From Halomonas sp. (GTDB lineage: Bacteria; Pseudomonadota; Gammaproteobacteria; Pseudomonadales; Halomonadaceae): a stretch of 64,000 bases of DNA. Below, one piece after another: positions 1-8,520 of the stretch (position 1 is the first letter of the stretch; each line of letters starts with the position of its first letter). The notes beneath the pieces were generated by a model. It made no database searches, was not told the DNA's origin, and was given only the letters and a program-made list of their open reading frames with translations. The translations under genes were made by a program, and so were the position numbers. The stretch is taken from contig NZ_JAGOBJ010000002.1 of NCBI RefSeq assembly GCF_017983445.1, forward strand, positions 248,001 through 312,000, read 5' to 3'.

Positions 1-294
1 GTTCAAGGAATCCGCCATGCCGATGGCAATGCTTGAGAGCGCAAAAATCGCCAGTCCGCTCATCAAAACCCGCTGGCGTCCAAAGCGGTCCGAAAGCGCG
101 CCGCCGATCAACTGACCCAACGCCATCGCGAACACATACACCGATACGCTCAGCGATACCGCCTGCTGAGAAATTCCCAGCGATTCGCCGATGACCGGAA
201 ACGCCGGTAGATAGGTATCCATGGAAAACGGGCCCAGCATCATGGTCAATGCCAGGCTCAGCACCACAATGAAGGGCGTTTTAGATTGGGTCAT
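1..294 (-). CDS. MFS drug efflux transporter, Bcr/CflA type (5' part, cut by window edge)
   Basis: The first 98 codons of a gene that runs off the left edge. The ATG is at 294-292 on the minus strand. The peptide opens with a hydrophobic helix, then the segment SMDTYLPAFPVIG, which is typical of the Bcr/CflA branch of 12-TM drug:proton antiporters. The conserved MFS loop between helices 2 and 3 follows (GGALSDRFGRQRVL). Proteins of this branch export antibiotics or small metabolites across the inner membrane. It lies downstream of lldD on the same strand with about 110 bp between, so co-transcription is possible but no functional link is apparent. Substrate cannot be predicted from this fragment. 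Confidence 0.8.
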   Translation of the reverse strand, partial: MTQSKTPFIVVLSLALTMMLGPFSMDTYLPAFPVIGESLGISQQAVSLSVSVYVFAMALGQLIGGALSDRFGRQRVLMSGLAIFALSSIAIGMADSLN

Positions 295-403
295 GAGAGC
301 TCGCGATAAATGGCGTAATGATGAACAACATCAGCGATATGATACCGATTGACGCCATCATCAGCCAATATTCGCCAATGTAAAGGCGCAATAACCGCTT
401 GCG

Positions 404-1564
404 TTACTCGCTCATTTTCAGCTCTTTGACCACCGCATCCAGATGGCTTGAATTGATCTCGGCGGGTGAGTTGGCGCCAATCAGCGTCATGGTCACGCGC
501 ATGTCGGCAGCGATCAGGTCGAGCAGATGAGAAACGCCTTGCTCGCCGCGTGCCGCCAGGGCGTAAACGTAGGCGCGGCCCAGCAAAACGCCCTGAGCGC
601 CCAGAGCCAGCATACGCACTACATCAAGGCCGGAGCGCACGCCGGAATCAGCCAATACGGTCATTTTATCGCCCACCGCCTCGGCAATATGTGGCAGTGC
701 TTGCGCAGTGGAAATTGCTCCATCCAACTGGCGCCCGCCATGGTTGGAGACCACGATGCCATCGGCACCCATATGAAGCGCTTCCTGGGCGTCCTCTTTA
801 TCCAGGAGGCCCTTGATGATCAGCTTGCCTTTCCAACTATCGCGAATCCACTCAAGCTCGCTCCAACTGATGGAGGGGTCAAAGTTCTTCGCCAGAAAGC
901 CCATGTAGTCTTCCATGTTCATCTCGCGCCCGGTGTAGGCCTCAATGTTCCCGAACGATAGCGGCTTGCCCTTGACCCCCACATCATAGGCCCACTGCGG
1001 GTGGGTGATAGCCTGCGCGAACTGGCGCAGCTTGGCGTTAGGGCCCGACATCCCCGAGCGACGGTCGCGGTAGCGCGAACCCGGCAGCGGCATATCGACG
1101 GTAAACACCAGCGTTTTCATGCCGGCTTCCCAGGCACGCTCCAGGGAATTTTTCATAAAGCCGCGATCTTTCAAAACGTAAAGCTGTGACCATTGCTCGC
1201 CGTGAGCATTTTTGGCCACTTCCTCCATCGAACAGACCGACACGGTGGAAAGCGTATAGGGAATGCCCGCTTTCTCCGCGGCGCGGGCCGCTTGCACTTC
1301 GCCACGCCGGGCATACATGCCTGCCGCCCCAATCGGTGCCAGCGCAACGGGCATTTTCCACTGGCTACCTAAAATCTCGGTTTCAAGCGACGGCGTGCCG
1401 CCACCCTTGAGTACACGCTGGCGCAACGGAATCGCCTGCAACGCCTCGACGTTGCTGCGCAGCGTACTTTCCGTCACCGAGCCGCCATCAAGGTAGTCAA
1501 ACAAAAAACGAGGAACACGCCGCTGGGCGGCTTGCCGATAATCAGAGGGGCTTGAAATGATCAT
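404..1564 (-). CDS. lldD: L-lactate dehydrogenase, FMN-dependent
   Basis: Respiratory L-lactate dehydrogenase that oxidises L-lactate to pyruvate and passes electrons to the quinone pool at the inner membrane. I place the start at the ATG of [10 protein letters not shown], which aligns with the beginning of E. coli LldD and has AAAGG seven bases upstream; reading can extend 16 codons further, but that stretch looks non-coding. At 386 residues it has the family length. The FMN/active-site signature [10 protein letters not shown] is present with the catalytic His at residue 275 and substrate Arg at 278, the E. coli positions. The early DYLDGG and [14 protein letters not shown] segments are also conserved. 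No lactate permease or LldR regulator is adjacent, unlike E. coli. Confidence 0.95.
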   Translation of the reverse strand: MIISSPSDYRQAAQRRVPRFLFDYLDGGSVTESTLRSNVEALQAIPLRQRVLKGGGTPSLETEILGSQWKMPVALAPIGAAGMYARRGEVQAARAAEKAGIPYTLSTVSVCSMEEVAKNAHGEQWSQLYVLKDRGFMKNSLERAWEAGMKTLVFTVDMPLPGSRYRDRRSGMSGPNAKLRQFAQAITHPQWAYDVGVKGKPLSFGNIEAYTGREMNMEDYMGFLAKNFDPSISWSELEWIRDSWKGKLIIKGLLDKEDAQEALHMGADGIVVSNHGGRQLDGAISTAQALPHIAEAVGDKMTVLADSGVRSGLDVVRMLALGAQGVLLGRAYVYALAARGEQGVSHLLDLIAADMRVTMTLIGANSPAEINSSHLDAVVKELKMSE

Positions 1565-1797
1565 GAATTTGCCTTTACTCGACACGGGAAACGGAGAAGT
1601 GACCGTACACATAAAACCTTCATGCTAACTCCAGCTAGCGTACCAAGTAACGCCCTGTCTAGAGCGATTCGTGGCCCTGAACTTTAGTCTATGAGCGGTT
1701 TAGCAGACTGAACGCGCCTACCCCATCGAGCCCAACATTGCAGAAACCCGAAATACGAACAATGCTTGAACAGTGTTTGTATTAAAGGAGCTTTGCA

Positions 1798-2013
1798 ATG
1801 GCGGACTTCAAGCAGCGCGAATGGGTGAAATGGAAATGGGGTGACAACTGGGCCGAGGGTCAGGTGACCCGAAAATTTCAGGAAGAAGTAACCCGCAAGT
1901 TGCAGGGCAGCGAGGTAACCCGCAAAGGTAGCGAGAAGAATCCCGCGTACCTGATCAAACAAGAGAACGGCAGCAGAGTCCTGAAACTTCACACCGAGCT
2001 CGAAAAGGCGTAG
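1798..2013 (+). CDS. DUF2945 / hypervirulence-associated TUDOR-domain small protein
   Basis: A 71-residue basic protein with AAAGGAG upstream of its ATG. The pattern VKWKWGDNWAEGQV, then repeated VTRKFQE/VTRKLQG-type strands, then PAYLIKQENGSRVLK and a terminal HTELEKA matches the DUF2945 family, annotated as hypervirulence-associated protein with a tudor-like beta-barrel. Molecular function is not established. It is followed 14 bp later by the cupin gene, which has its own strong AAGGAGG site, so the two are probably one transcript. The repeated VTRK strands give the DNA a locally repetitive look, but this is protein structure rather than a mobile repeat. Confidence 0.85.
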   Translation: MADFKQREWVKWKWGDNWAEGQVTRKFQEEVTRKLQGSEVTRKGSEKNPAYLIKQENGSRVLKLHTELEKA

Positions 2014-2027
2014 GCAAGGAGGCCAAC

Positions 2028-2540
2028 ATGAGCATCCCCCAGCCCGAAATACTCCATTTTGACAGTGATGAAACGAGCGGCTATCCCAATTCCCCGCTGC
2101 CCGTACTGATTTACCGCAAGGTTCTCGACCTCAGCAGTTCAGAAGAGCGGGCATCTACCTTTGAAAGCATGTTCAAGCAGCATGGCTGGCCGCCAGCGTG
2201 GCGTTACTATTTATATGATTTTGACCACTTTCACTCCACCGCCCACGAAGCGCTAGGTATTTTTCAAGGCCAGGCCAGAGCTCGGCTGGGCGGCCCCAAC
2301 GGCCGAGAAACAGTGCTTTACCCAGGTGATGTGCTGGTACTGCCCGCCGGGGTTGGGCATGCCTGTATAGAGGCAGACGACGATTTCTGTATGGTCGGCG
2401 CCTACCCACCAGGGCAAGACCCGGAGATCGAACGCGGCGACCCGACTAAGCTTGCGGCAGCACAAGCGCGGGTGGCTTCCGTAACCATTCCGGAGACTGC
2501 TCCGGTGGGCGGGCCACTCAAGGCAATGTGGGAACAGTAA
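2028..2540 (+). CDS. Cupin-fold protein, YjlB-like
   Basis: A 170-residue cytosolic protein without signal peptide. It resembles the Bacillus YjlB-type single cupin: HSTAHEALGIFQGQARARLGG is the first cupin motif (His, His and Glu as likely metal ligands), and PGDVLVLPAGVGHAC is the second. Such cupins bind a metal and are often isomerases or dioxygenases, but the YjlB branch has no firmly assigned reaction that I know of. It follows the DUF2945 gene closely. A promoter for the tetR gene downstream starts just after its stop, so the transcript probably ends near there. Confidence 0.8.
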   Translation: MSIPQPEILHFDSDETSGYPNSPLPVLIYRKVLDLSSSEERASTFESMFKQHGWPPAWRYYLYDFDHFHSTAHEALGIFQGQARARLGGPNGRETVLYPGDVLVLPAGVGHACIEADDDFCMVGAYPPGQDPEIERGDPTKLAAAQARVASVTIPETAPVGGPLKAMWEQ

Positions 2541-2556
2541 CCAGAGGCGCAGTCAA

Positions 2557-2586
2557 TTGAGCACTCTTCTAGACGACTGGTCTAAT
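2557..2586 (+). promoter_or_regulatory. Promoter with embedded TetR-type palindromic operator
   Basis: A -35 element TTGAGC (2557-2562), an 18-bp spacer and a -10 element TCTAAT (2581-2586) precede the tetR gene. The spacer and first bases of the -10 contain a perfect inverted repeat, TAGAC-GACTG-GTCTA (2570-2584). The half-sites resemble the TAGACC/GGTCTA boxes known for NemR-like TetR repressors. Repressor on this site would block RNA polymerase, so I infer autorepression of the tetR/DJ-1/DUF1330 unit, relieved by an electrophile or other ligand. Confidence 0.7.
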
Positions 2587-2599
2587 CAGGCGTAAGCTA

Positions 2600-3246
<647 letters not shown>

Positions 3247-3250
<4 letters not shown>

Positions 3251-3924
3251 AAATTCTCGTAGTGGTTACCTCACACGACAAGCTTGGCGATACCGGCAAT
3301 AAAACCGGCTTCTGGCTCGAAGAGCTGGCTGCGCCCTATTACACCTTTATCGACGCAGGCGCCGAGCTGACCCTGGCCTCCCCCGCCGGTGGCCAGCCGC
3401 CGCTTGACCCCAGCAGTAACGCGCCGGACGCCCAAACCGAGGCCACCAACCGCTTTCAGGCGGATCTTGACGCCCAGGCGGCGCTGGCCAACACCCACAA
3501 GCTTGCCGATATCGATATCGCCGCGTTCGACGCGGTGTTCTACCCCGGCGGCCACGGCCCGCTGTGGGATCTGGCCGAAAGCGCCACTTCCGTGCGCCTG
3601 ATCGAAGACGCCATTGCCGCCAACAAGCCGGTCGCCACGGTATGCCACGCCCCCGGCGTGCTGCGCCATGTAAAAGGCAGCGACGGCAAACCGCTGGTTT
3701 CGGGCCGTAAAGTCACCGGCTTCAGCAACAGCGAAGAAGACGCCGTTGGCCTGACAAACGTGGTACCGTTTTTAGTCGAAGATATGCTCAAAGAGAGTGG
3801 CGGCGAGTACAGCAAAGGCGATGACTGGAGTTCTTACGTACTTGTCGACGGCCTGCTGATTACCGGCCAGAACCCAGGCTCGTCCGAGGCCACCGCCCAA
3901 GCGCTGCTAAAGAAGCTTTCCTGA
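3247..3924 (+). CDS. DJ-1/PfpI superfamily protein, Hsp31/glyoxalase III-like
   Basis: A 225-residue protein of the class I glutamine amidotransferase-like fold. The nucleophile elbow TVCHAPG places Cys133 followed by His134, and the early Glu pair (WLEEL, residues 25-26) supplies the carboxylate usual in this family. The length and the segment YPGGHGPLWDLA match the YDR533c/Hsp31 branch, whose members act as glutathione-independent glyoxalases and as chaperones or protein deglycases. It starts inside the tetR stop codon, so it is the most likely target of that regulator. A role in methylglyoxal or electrophile detoxification is a family-based inference. Confidence 0.9.
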
Positions 3925-3945
3925 TAATTACCCAAGGAGAATGGA

Positions 3946-4242
3946 ATGCCGGCTTACGTTGTACTGACTCGTGAACGCACACACGACGCCAAGGAAATGG
4001 AGCAATACGCCACCAAGGCAAAAGCCGCCCGCGAAGGCCACGACCCGAAGCCGCTCGCCTTCTACGGTGACTTCGAAGTAATGGAAGGCAGCGACATGGA
4101 AGGCGCGGTAATCTTGCGCTTCCCCGACATGGCCGCCGCCCGCGCCTGGTACCAAAGCGACGCCTACCAACAAGCCCGCCAGCATCGTTTTCAGGGTGCT
4201 GATTATCGCGTGTTTATTGTGGATGGGGTTGAGGAAGCTTAA
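3946..4242 (+). CDS. DUF1330 domain protein
   Basis: A 98-residue protein with AAGGAGAATGGA just upstream of the ATG. It has the ferredoxin-like alpha/beta pattern of DUF1330: MPAYVVLTRERT, then a central Phe-Tyr-Gly-Asp strand (AFYGDFEVMEG), then the conserved stretch FPDMAAARAWYQSDAYQQA. These small dimeric proteins are related in fold to antibiotic biosynthesis monooxygenases, but no reaction is assigned. It is the last gene of the tetR unit and is followed by a strong terminator. A degraded relative of its 3' third lies at 22704-22818. Confidence 0.85.
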   Translation: MPAYVVLTRERTHDAKEMEQYATKAKAAREGHDPKPLAFYGDFEVMEGSDMEGAVILRFPDMAAARAWYQSDAYQQARQHRFQGADYRVFIVDGVEEA

Positions 4243-4273
4243 GCGCCTTTCCTGCAGTTACGCTTAGGCGCAT

Positions 4274-4310
4274 AAAGGGCCGTTCGTGGTTTCACGAACG
4301 GCCCTTTTGT
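4274..4310 (+). terminator. Rho-independent terminator of the tetR unit
   Basis: A perfect 15-bp stem (4274-4288 with 4293-4307) around a GTTT loop, followed by TTTTGT. It sits 32 bp after the DUF1330 stop codon. The A-run on the left arm also makes it usable from the other strand. Confidence 0.9.
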
Positions 4311-4649
4311 ATTTTAAATATTAACATGCCTAAGCCGAATGGCTTCAAACAGCTCGGTTGCCTCACCTTTGGCAATTAAGGCTGCTTACGCGGGCCACGG
4401 CCTCAACTTCTGTTGAAACCAAGCCTTGGTTAGTCAAGATGCGCCTGCCCATCTTCGTTGGTGAATATCTGGATTTGTTGGTCATTCATGATCGCCATGG
4501 GTCTCATGGATCGCCGTCATCGCGCCCCTACCGCTTTAGAGGCTAATACATAGTGTGATGCTTTCCATCCAGGCTGCAATTACAGCGCCTGGGTAATTAA
4601 ACCATCGCCAATGTGTTGAACAGTCCAACCGCCACTTCGTTAACCCTTT
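4311..4649. other. About 340 bp without a convincing gene; possible decayed coding fragments
   Basis: No open frame here looks real. On the minus strand at 4498-4430 a 22-codon frame reads MAIMNDQQIQIFTNEDGQA before a stop; it resembles the opening of RhuM-like virulence proteins, but the match is short and from memory. Downstream frames are broken. I treat it as relic DNA between the terminator and the iclR stop. Confidence 0.3.
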
Positions 4650-5333
4650 TTATGGCATGGCCTCACGCAATGCGTCACAGCTCGCTTTGAGCAGCTCGAC
4701 TGTTGATTCAACCTTGTCATCGGTTAATCGGGTGATTAATGCAGAAACGGATATTGCGCCGCGCATTACTCCATGTCGGTCAAGGACCGGCAGTGCTATA
4801 GCAGCAACATCCGGGTCTCGCTCACCCTTTGAAAAGGCATAACCTTTAGTACGAATATCATCATAGAAAGCTCCTTCTTCCCCACTGAACGCTAAAAGGA
4901 CGCGACCTGTCGCCCCCCGCTCGATAGGTAGTAATGCTCCTTCATCCAGATGGTGCCGGGCAGGCTTTGGTGAGTTCAACCGATAAAGGCACATGCGCTG
5001 GCCACCCAAGCGAATAAAGAACGATGCCGTTTCCTGAGTTTGCTCTACCAATTGAGCCAACTGCGGGCGAATGAGCTCGCCCATATCGCCTGTATGACGG
5101 AATAGATTTCCTAACCTCCAAAGGCTGGGCCCCAAAGCATACGTGCCATCGCCTTCGCGAACGATATAGCCAAAGCGCTCCAAGGATCCTATCAGCCGAA
5201 GAATAGTGCTTTTATAAAGCCCCGTACGCTCCGCTAGCGTAACGAGCGAAAGCGACCTCTCCTGATCCGTAAACGCTTCCAGGATCGATAAAGCACGTTC
5301 CACTGCTTCCACTCGATTTTGCTTTTGAACCAA
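4650..5333 (-). CDS. IclR family transcriptional regulator
   Basis: A regulator of 227 residues. I choose the TTG at 5333 as start because GGAGG lies six bases upstream (5340-5344) and the protein then begins VQKQNRVEAVERALSILEAF, the usual IclR opening; a longer frame to 5435 would add 34 unlikely residues. The winged HTH covers about residues 10-65 (TGLYKSTILRLIGSLERFGY). The C-terminal effector domain contains GGQRMCLYRL and IALPVLDRHGVMRGAISVS. It is divergent from the CoA transferase operon and two identical-pattern palindromes lie between them, so it very probably controls that operon and itself. Confidence 0.92.
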   Translation of the reverse strand: MVQKQNRVEAVERALSILEAFTDQERSLSLVTLAERTGLYKSTILRLIGSLERFGYIVREGDGTYALGPSLWRLGNLFRHTGDMGELIRPQLAQLVEQTQETASFFIRLGGQRMCLYRLNSPKPARHHLDEGALLPIERGATGRVLLAFSGEEGAFYDDIRTKGYAFSKGERDPDVAAIALPVLDRHGVMRGAISVSALITRLTDDKVESTVELLKASCDALREAMP

Positions 5334-5355
5334 GCTACACCTCCATTCATACCTA

Positions 5356-5430
5356 GTTCTATCTGACAGAACGAAACAATTTAAAAATAGAACAAGTTTG
5401 ACATGCAAAAAACGTTCTGCCATAAAGAAC
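5356..5430. promoter_or_regulatory. Paired GTTCT-N7-AGAAC operators in the iclR/CoA-transferase intergenic region
   Basis: Two perfect palindromes of the same form, GTTCT-N7-AGAAC, lie at 5356-5372 and 5414-5430, 58 bp apart centre to centre. Extra AGAAC half-sites occur at 5389-5393 and 5446-5450. The second palindrome overlaps the -10 of the rightward promoter. The different spacers (ATCTGAC and GCCATAA) argue that the arms, not a duplicated block, are conserved. They are the obvious binding sites for the adjacent IclR protein. Confidence 0.75.
5398..5426 (+). promoter_or_regulatory. Sigma-70 promoter of the catabolic operon
   Basis: A perfect -35 TTGACA (5398-5403), a 17-bp spacer and a -10 CATAAA (5421-5426) point toward the CoA transferase. 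The -10 is covered by the downstream GTTCT-N7-AGAAC palindrome, so binding there would compete with RNA polymerase. Confidence 0.7.
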
Positions 5431-5464
5431 ACCATTATGCCTGACAGAACAAAAAGGAACCATT

Positions 5465-5509
5465 ATGGTGCTCATCAAAATTACAACATTCGGCAATCCC
5501 CATGTCTGA
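5465..5509 (+). CDS. Possible 14-residue leader peptide overlapping the CoA transferase start
   Basis: ATG at 5465 follows AAAGGAACC and encodes MVLIKITTFGNPHV before a TGA at 5507-5509. The stop overlaps the first codons of the CoA transferase (ATG at 5502), which itself has no recognisable ribosome binding site. The arrangement suggests that ribosomes finishing the short frame reinitiate at the enzyme start. The peptide has no run of a single amino acid that would suggest attenuation. Confidence 0.35.
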   Translation: MVLIKITTFGNPHV

Positions 5510-6719
5510 ATTGTTAAAAGGAATTCGGGTACTGGATTTAACCAATGTACTTGCTGGCCCTTACTGCTGCTATCAATTGGCCCAGCAAGGTGCCGATGTC
5601 ATTAAAGTTGAACAGCCCGGCAGCGGTGATTTGGCTCGCCAGTTAGGAGCCGACCCCGAACTGAATGCCCAGCTGATGGGCGTTTCATTTCTCGCCCAAA
5701 ATGCGGGCAAACGCTCCATTGAACTCAATCTAAAATCCGACCAAGGCAAGCAGGCTTTTCGCAAATTGGTGCAAACCGCCGATGTACTGGTCGAGAACTT
5801 CCGCCCTGGCGTAATGGAACGGCTTGGCCTTGGTCACGAGAGTCTTCAAGCGCTTAATCCACGTTTGATCTACTGCGCTATTTCAGGGTTTGGTCAAACA
5901 GGCCCGCTGGCAAAGAACCCTGCTTACGACCAGATTATCCAGGGCCTTTCCGGCGTAATGAGTGTGACAGGCGATGAAGCGACTGCACCGCTGCGCGTTG
6001 GCTACCCCGTTTGCGACACCATCGGCGGTATGACCGCAGCCTTCGCCATTTCCAGCGCCTTGGTCGGGCGGCATAGAACCGGGCACGGCGAAGTTATTGA
6101 TGTATCCATGCTGGAATCCATGATGGGCACCATGGGTTGGGTGGTGTCCAACTGGCTGACGTGCGGCATCGAGCCACTGCCTATGGGAAACCAAAATACA
6201 ACGGCGGCACCATCAGGCACCTTCCGCACCGGTGATGGTTTGTTGAATATCGCAGCCAATAAGCAGGAACAGTTCGAGATTTTGTGCCAGTTGATAGAGC
6301 GTGTGGATCTGATATCCGACCCACGGTTTCAACTGCGCGAAGAGCGCAAGCGTAACCGCAACGCTCTAACCACCGAGCTGGAAACCGCCTTGCAAAGTGC
6401 TTCCGCTGGGCAGTGGGCAACGCGTATGAACGCCCGAGGCATACCCGCAGGCGAAGTGCTCACCGTTCCTCAGGCGCTTCGCCACCCACAAGTAACAGAG
6501 CGTGAACTTACGCGCACGTTCCCCGGCGTCGTCGGCCAGACAAACCTTTCAGTAGTGCGCTCAGGTTTTCGTCTGAGCAGCGGCGACCCTGAACCCAAAA
6601 CACCACCTCCCACATTGGGGCAGGACACCGACGCGATTCTTGCAGAACTCGGTTATGACGCTGCCGCACGCGCTGCCTTCACTCATCCAAACATAACAAC
6701 CCAAGAGACGGAAAAATGA
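5502..6719 (+). CDS. Family III CoA transferase (CaiB/BaiF type)
   Basis: A 405-residue cytosolic enzyme moving CoA between carboxylic acids through an aspartyl-CoA intermediate. The N-terminal signature GIRVLDLTNVLAGPYCCYQLAQ, the segment QNAGKRSIELNLK and the catalytic Asp143 in AYDQIIQGLSG are all present. Length is normal. It is the first enzyme of an operon with 4-bp overlaps down to the RraA-like gene, so it most likely activates the acid brought in by the TctCBA transporter. Substrate cannot be read from sequence; the next gene, a citrate-synthase-fold lyase, suggests citrate, citramalate or a related hydroxy-acid. Expression is probably controlled by the divergent IclR. Confidence 0.92.
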   Translation: MSELLKGIRVLDLTNVLAGPYCCYQLAQQGADVIKVEQPGSGDLARQLGADPELNAQLMGVSFLAQNAGKRSIELNLKSDQGKQAFRKLVQTADVLVENFRPGVMERLGLGHESLQALNPRLIYCAISGFGQTGPLAKNPAYDQIIQGLSGVMSVTGDEATAPLRVGYPVCDTIGGMTAAFAISSALVGRHRTGHGEVIDVSMLESMMGTMGWVVSNWLTCGIEPLPMGNQNTTAAPSGTFRTGDGLLNIAANKQEQFEILCQLIERVDLISDPRFQLREERKRNRNALTTELETALQSASAGQWATRMNARGIPAGEVLTVPQALRHPQVTERELTRTFPGVVGQTNLSVVRSGFRLSSGDPEPKTPPPTLGQDTDAILAELGYDAAARAAFTHPNITTQETEK

Positions 6720-7552
6720 ATGAAGAGAACCGCCGTACCGCCGGTGAAGACTGGTGGTCGACCGATATCATAGAAATGCACCCCGGCATGATCCGCTACC
6801 ACGGCTACGCCGTTGAAGATCTGATCGGCAAGGTCGGTTTCCCGGAAATGATCTGGCTGATGCTACGCGGCGATCTACCCAATACAGCCCAAGCTTCTCT
6901 GTTAAGCACGGTACTGATGAGCTCCATTGACCACGGCCCCCAAGCGCCATCCATTGCCATTGCGCGTATTGCGTCCACCTGCGGCGTAGGCATCAACAAC
7001 GCCATGGCTTCTGCAGCCAACGTACTAGGCGATGTACATGGCGGTGCGGGCGAGCAGTGCGTGGCGCTATATAATGCTATCCAGTCACGTTGTGACGCTG
7101 GTGAAGATATTATCTCTGCCACCCATACCGAGCTTGCCAAGCTTAAAGAACGTGGCGTGCGCTATATCCCAGGATTCGGGCATCGCTTTCATCCTAAAGA
7201 CCCGCGTGCTCCCAAACTGATGGAGGTTCTACGCGTCACTGCCGATGACAGCATCAATACGCATTTTGCCGACATTGCAGAAGAAGTTGAGCGCCAGATA
7301 TCCCAAGGCCGCAGTCGTGCAATTCCCATGAATGTGGATGGCGCAACCGGCGCAATTTATGCAGCGCTGGGATTTCCACCAGCGCTATGCCGTGGCCTGT
7401 TCGTGCTATCTCGCTCGGTAGGCATCATGAGCCATGCCTGGGAACAGATGCAGCGACCCGAGCGCAATAAAGGTCCACTCCCCCGCACCGAAACCTGGAC
7501 TTATACCGGCCATGCTCCCCGTAGTGTTGAGCATAAAGGCGGCCAGCCATGA
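6716..7552 (+). CDS. Citryl-CoA lyase-like protein of the citrate synthase superfamily
   Basis: A 278-residue, shortened citrate-synthase-fold protein. The three catalytic positions of citrate synthase can be seen: His108 in GDVHGGAGE, His156 in GFGHRFHPKDPR and Asp208 in MNVDGATG. Members of this short branch are annotated as citryl-CoA lyases and run the condensation backwards, cleaving an acyl-CoA to acetyl-CoA and a 2-oxoacid. It overlaps both neighbours by 4 bp. Following a CoA transferase, the simplest reading is that the activated acid is cleaved here, giving oxaloacetate if the substrate is citrate, or pyruvate if it is citramalate. The exact substrate is unknown. Confidence 0.8.
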   Translation: MNEENRRTAGEDWWSTDIIEMHPGMIRYHGYAVEDLIGKVGFPEMIWLMLRGDLPNTAQASLLSTVLMSSIDHGPQAPSIAIARIASTCGVGINNAMASAANVLGDVHGGAGEQCVALYNAIQSRCDAGEDIISATHTELAKLKERGVRYIPGFGHRFHPKDPRAPKLMEVLRVTADDSINTHFADIAEEVERQISQGRSRAIPMNVDGATGAIYAALGFPPALCRGLFVLSRSVGIMSHAWEQMQRPERNKGPLPRTETWTYTGHAPRSVEHKGGQP

Positions 7553-8520
7553 GTTATACGATTCTGGTGACGGCTCCACGTCTGGCTGACGAAGGCCGGG
7601 AAGTGCTGGAACGAGCAGGTTGCCGCCTGCTATTCATCCCCAAAGGGGAAGAAGATAGCCTGGGTGAGGTAATGGCCAGTCAGCCCATCGACGCTGTCAT
7701 TGCACGCACGCTCACGCTGAATAAAGCAACCATTGCATCATGCCAAGGGCTGCGCACGATATCCCGCCACGGCGTAGGCCATGACGCGGTAGATATTCGA
7801 GCAGCGGCCGAGCTGGGCATTCCAGTGACAGTCGTCGGTGATACCAATGCACAGTCGGTCGCTGAGCTAGCCATTGGCCTGATGATCAACGTGGCGCGTA
7901 ATGTGTCAGAGCTGGACCAACGTGTTAGTACCGGTGAATGGCCGAGACAAACCCCTGGCTTACAGCTTTCAGGCCGCGTGCTGGGGCTGGTGGGTTGCGG
8001 CACCATCGCCCGCCATGTAGCCCGAATGGCAAATGCCATTGGTATGCACGTCATCGCCTATGACCCCGCCCTTGAAACCATGCCAGAAGGCATTTCCAAA
8101 GCGGCTAACCTGGATGACTTGCTAACCAGTAGCGATGTCCTCTCTCTGCACTGCCCGCTGTTGCCCTCTACCCAAAACCTGATTGATGCCGCAGCACTCG
8201 CGAAGCTTCACTCAGGGGCCATTGTGATCAATACCGCCCGCGGTGGATTGATTGATGAGAACGCCTTGGCCGACGCCATCTTGGCTGGCCGCTTAAAGGG
8301 CGCGGGGCTGGATACCTTGAACATTGAGCCTCCTCCCGAAAATCATCCTCTTCTGCGTTTACCCCAAGTGATACTCACTCCGCATGTAGGCGGCAATAGC
8401 GATGCAGCGCTGGCAATGACTGCCCGCGCCGCTGCCGAAAACGCCTTAGCGCTGCTGTCTGGGCATTCCCCTGCGCATGGACGCATCGTCAATGAACACT
8501 TACTGGAGATAACCCAATGA
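7549..8520 (+). CDS. D-2-hydroxyacid dehydrogenase (NAD(P)-dependent, PGDH-like)
   Basis: A 323-residue dehydrogenase of the D-isomer-specific 2-hydroxyacid family. The Rossmann motif is GLVGCGTIARHV (residues 146-157). The catalytic triad is Arg231 (NTARGGLIDE), Glu260 and His279 (LTPHVGGNS). Enzymes of this group reduce 2-oxoacids to D-2-hydroxyacids or oxidise the reverse, including 3-phosphoglycerate, glyoxylate and hydroxypyruvate. The C-terminal ACT-type domain of SerA is absent. Its coupling to the lyase and the RraA-like gene suggests it handles the 2-oxoacid released by cleavage, or oxidises the incoming hydroxy-acid. Direction is not decidable here. Confidence 0.88.
   Translation: MSYTILVTAPRLADEGREVLERAGCRLLFIPKGEEDSLGEVMASQPIDAVIARTLTLNKATIASCQGLRTISRHGVGHDAVDIRAAAELGIPVTVVGDTNAQSVAELAIGLMINVARNVSELDQRVSTGEWPRQTPGLQLSGRVLGLVGCGTIARHVARMANAIGMHVIAYDPALETMPEGISKAANLDDLLTSSDVLSLHCPLLPSTQNLIDAAALAKLHSGAIVINTARGGLIDENALADAILAGRLKGAGLDTLNIEPPPENHPLLRLPQVILTPHVGGNSDAALAMTARAAAENALALLSGHSPAHGRIVNEHLLEITQ

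Noticed and set aside
281-361. A 26-codon hydrophobic frame on the minus strand overlapping the MFS start
   Set aside because: It reads MMASIGIISLMLFIITPFIA and ends within the MFS gene, but it has no ribosome site and could be a by-product of leader composition. Not enough to call a gene.
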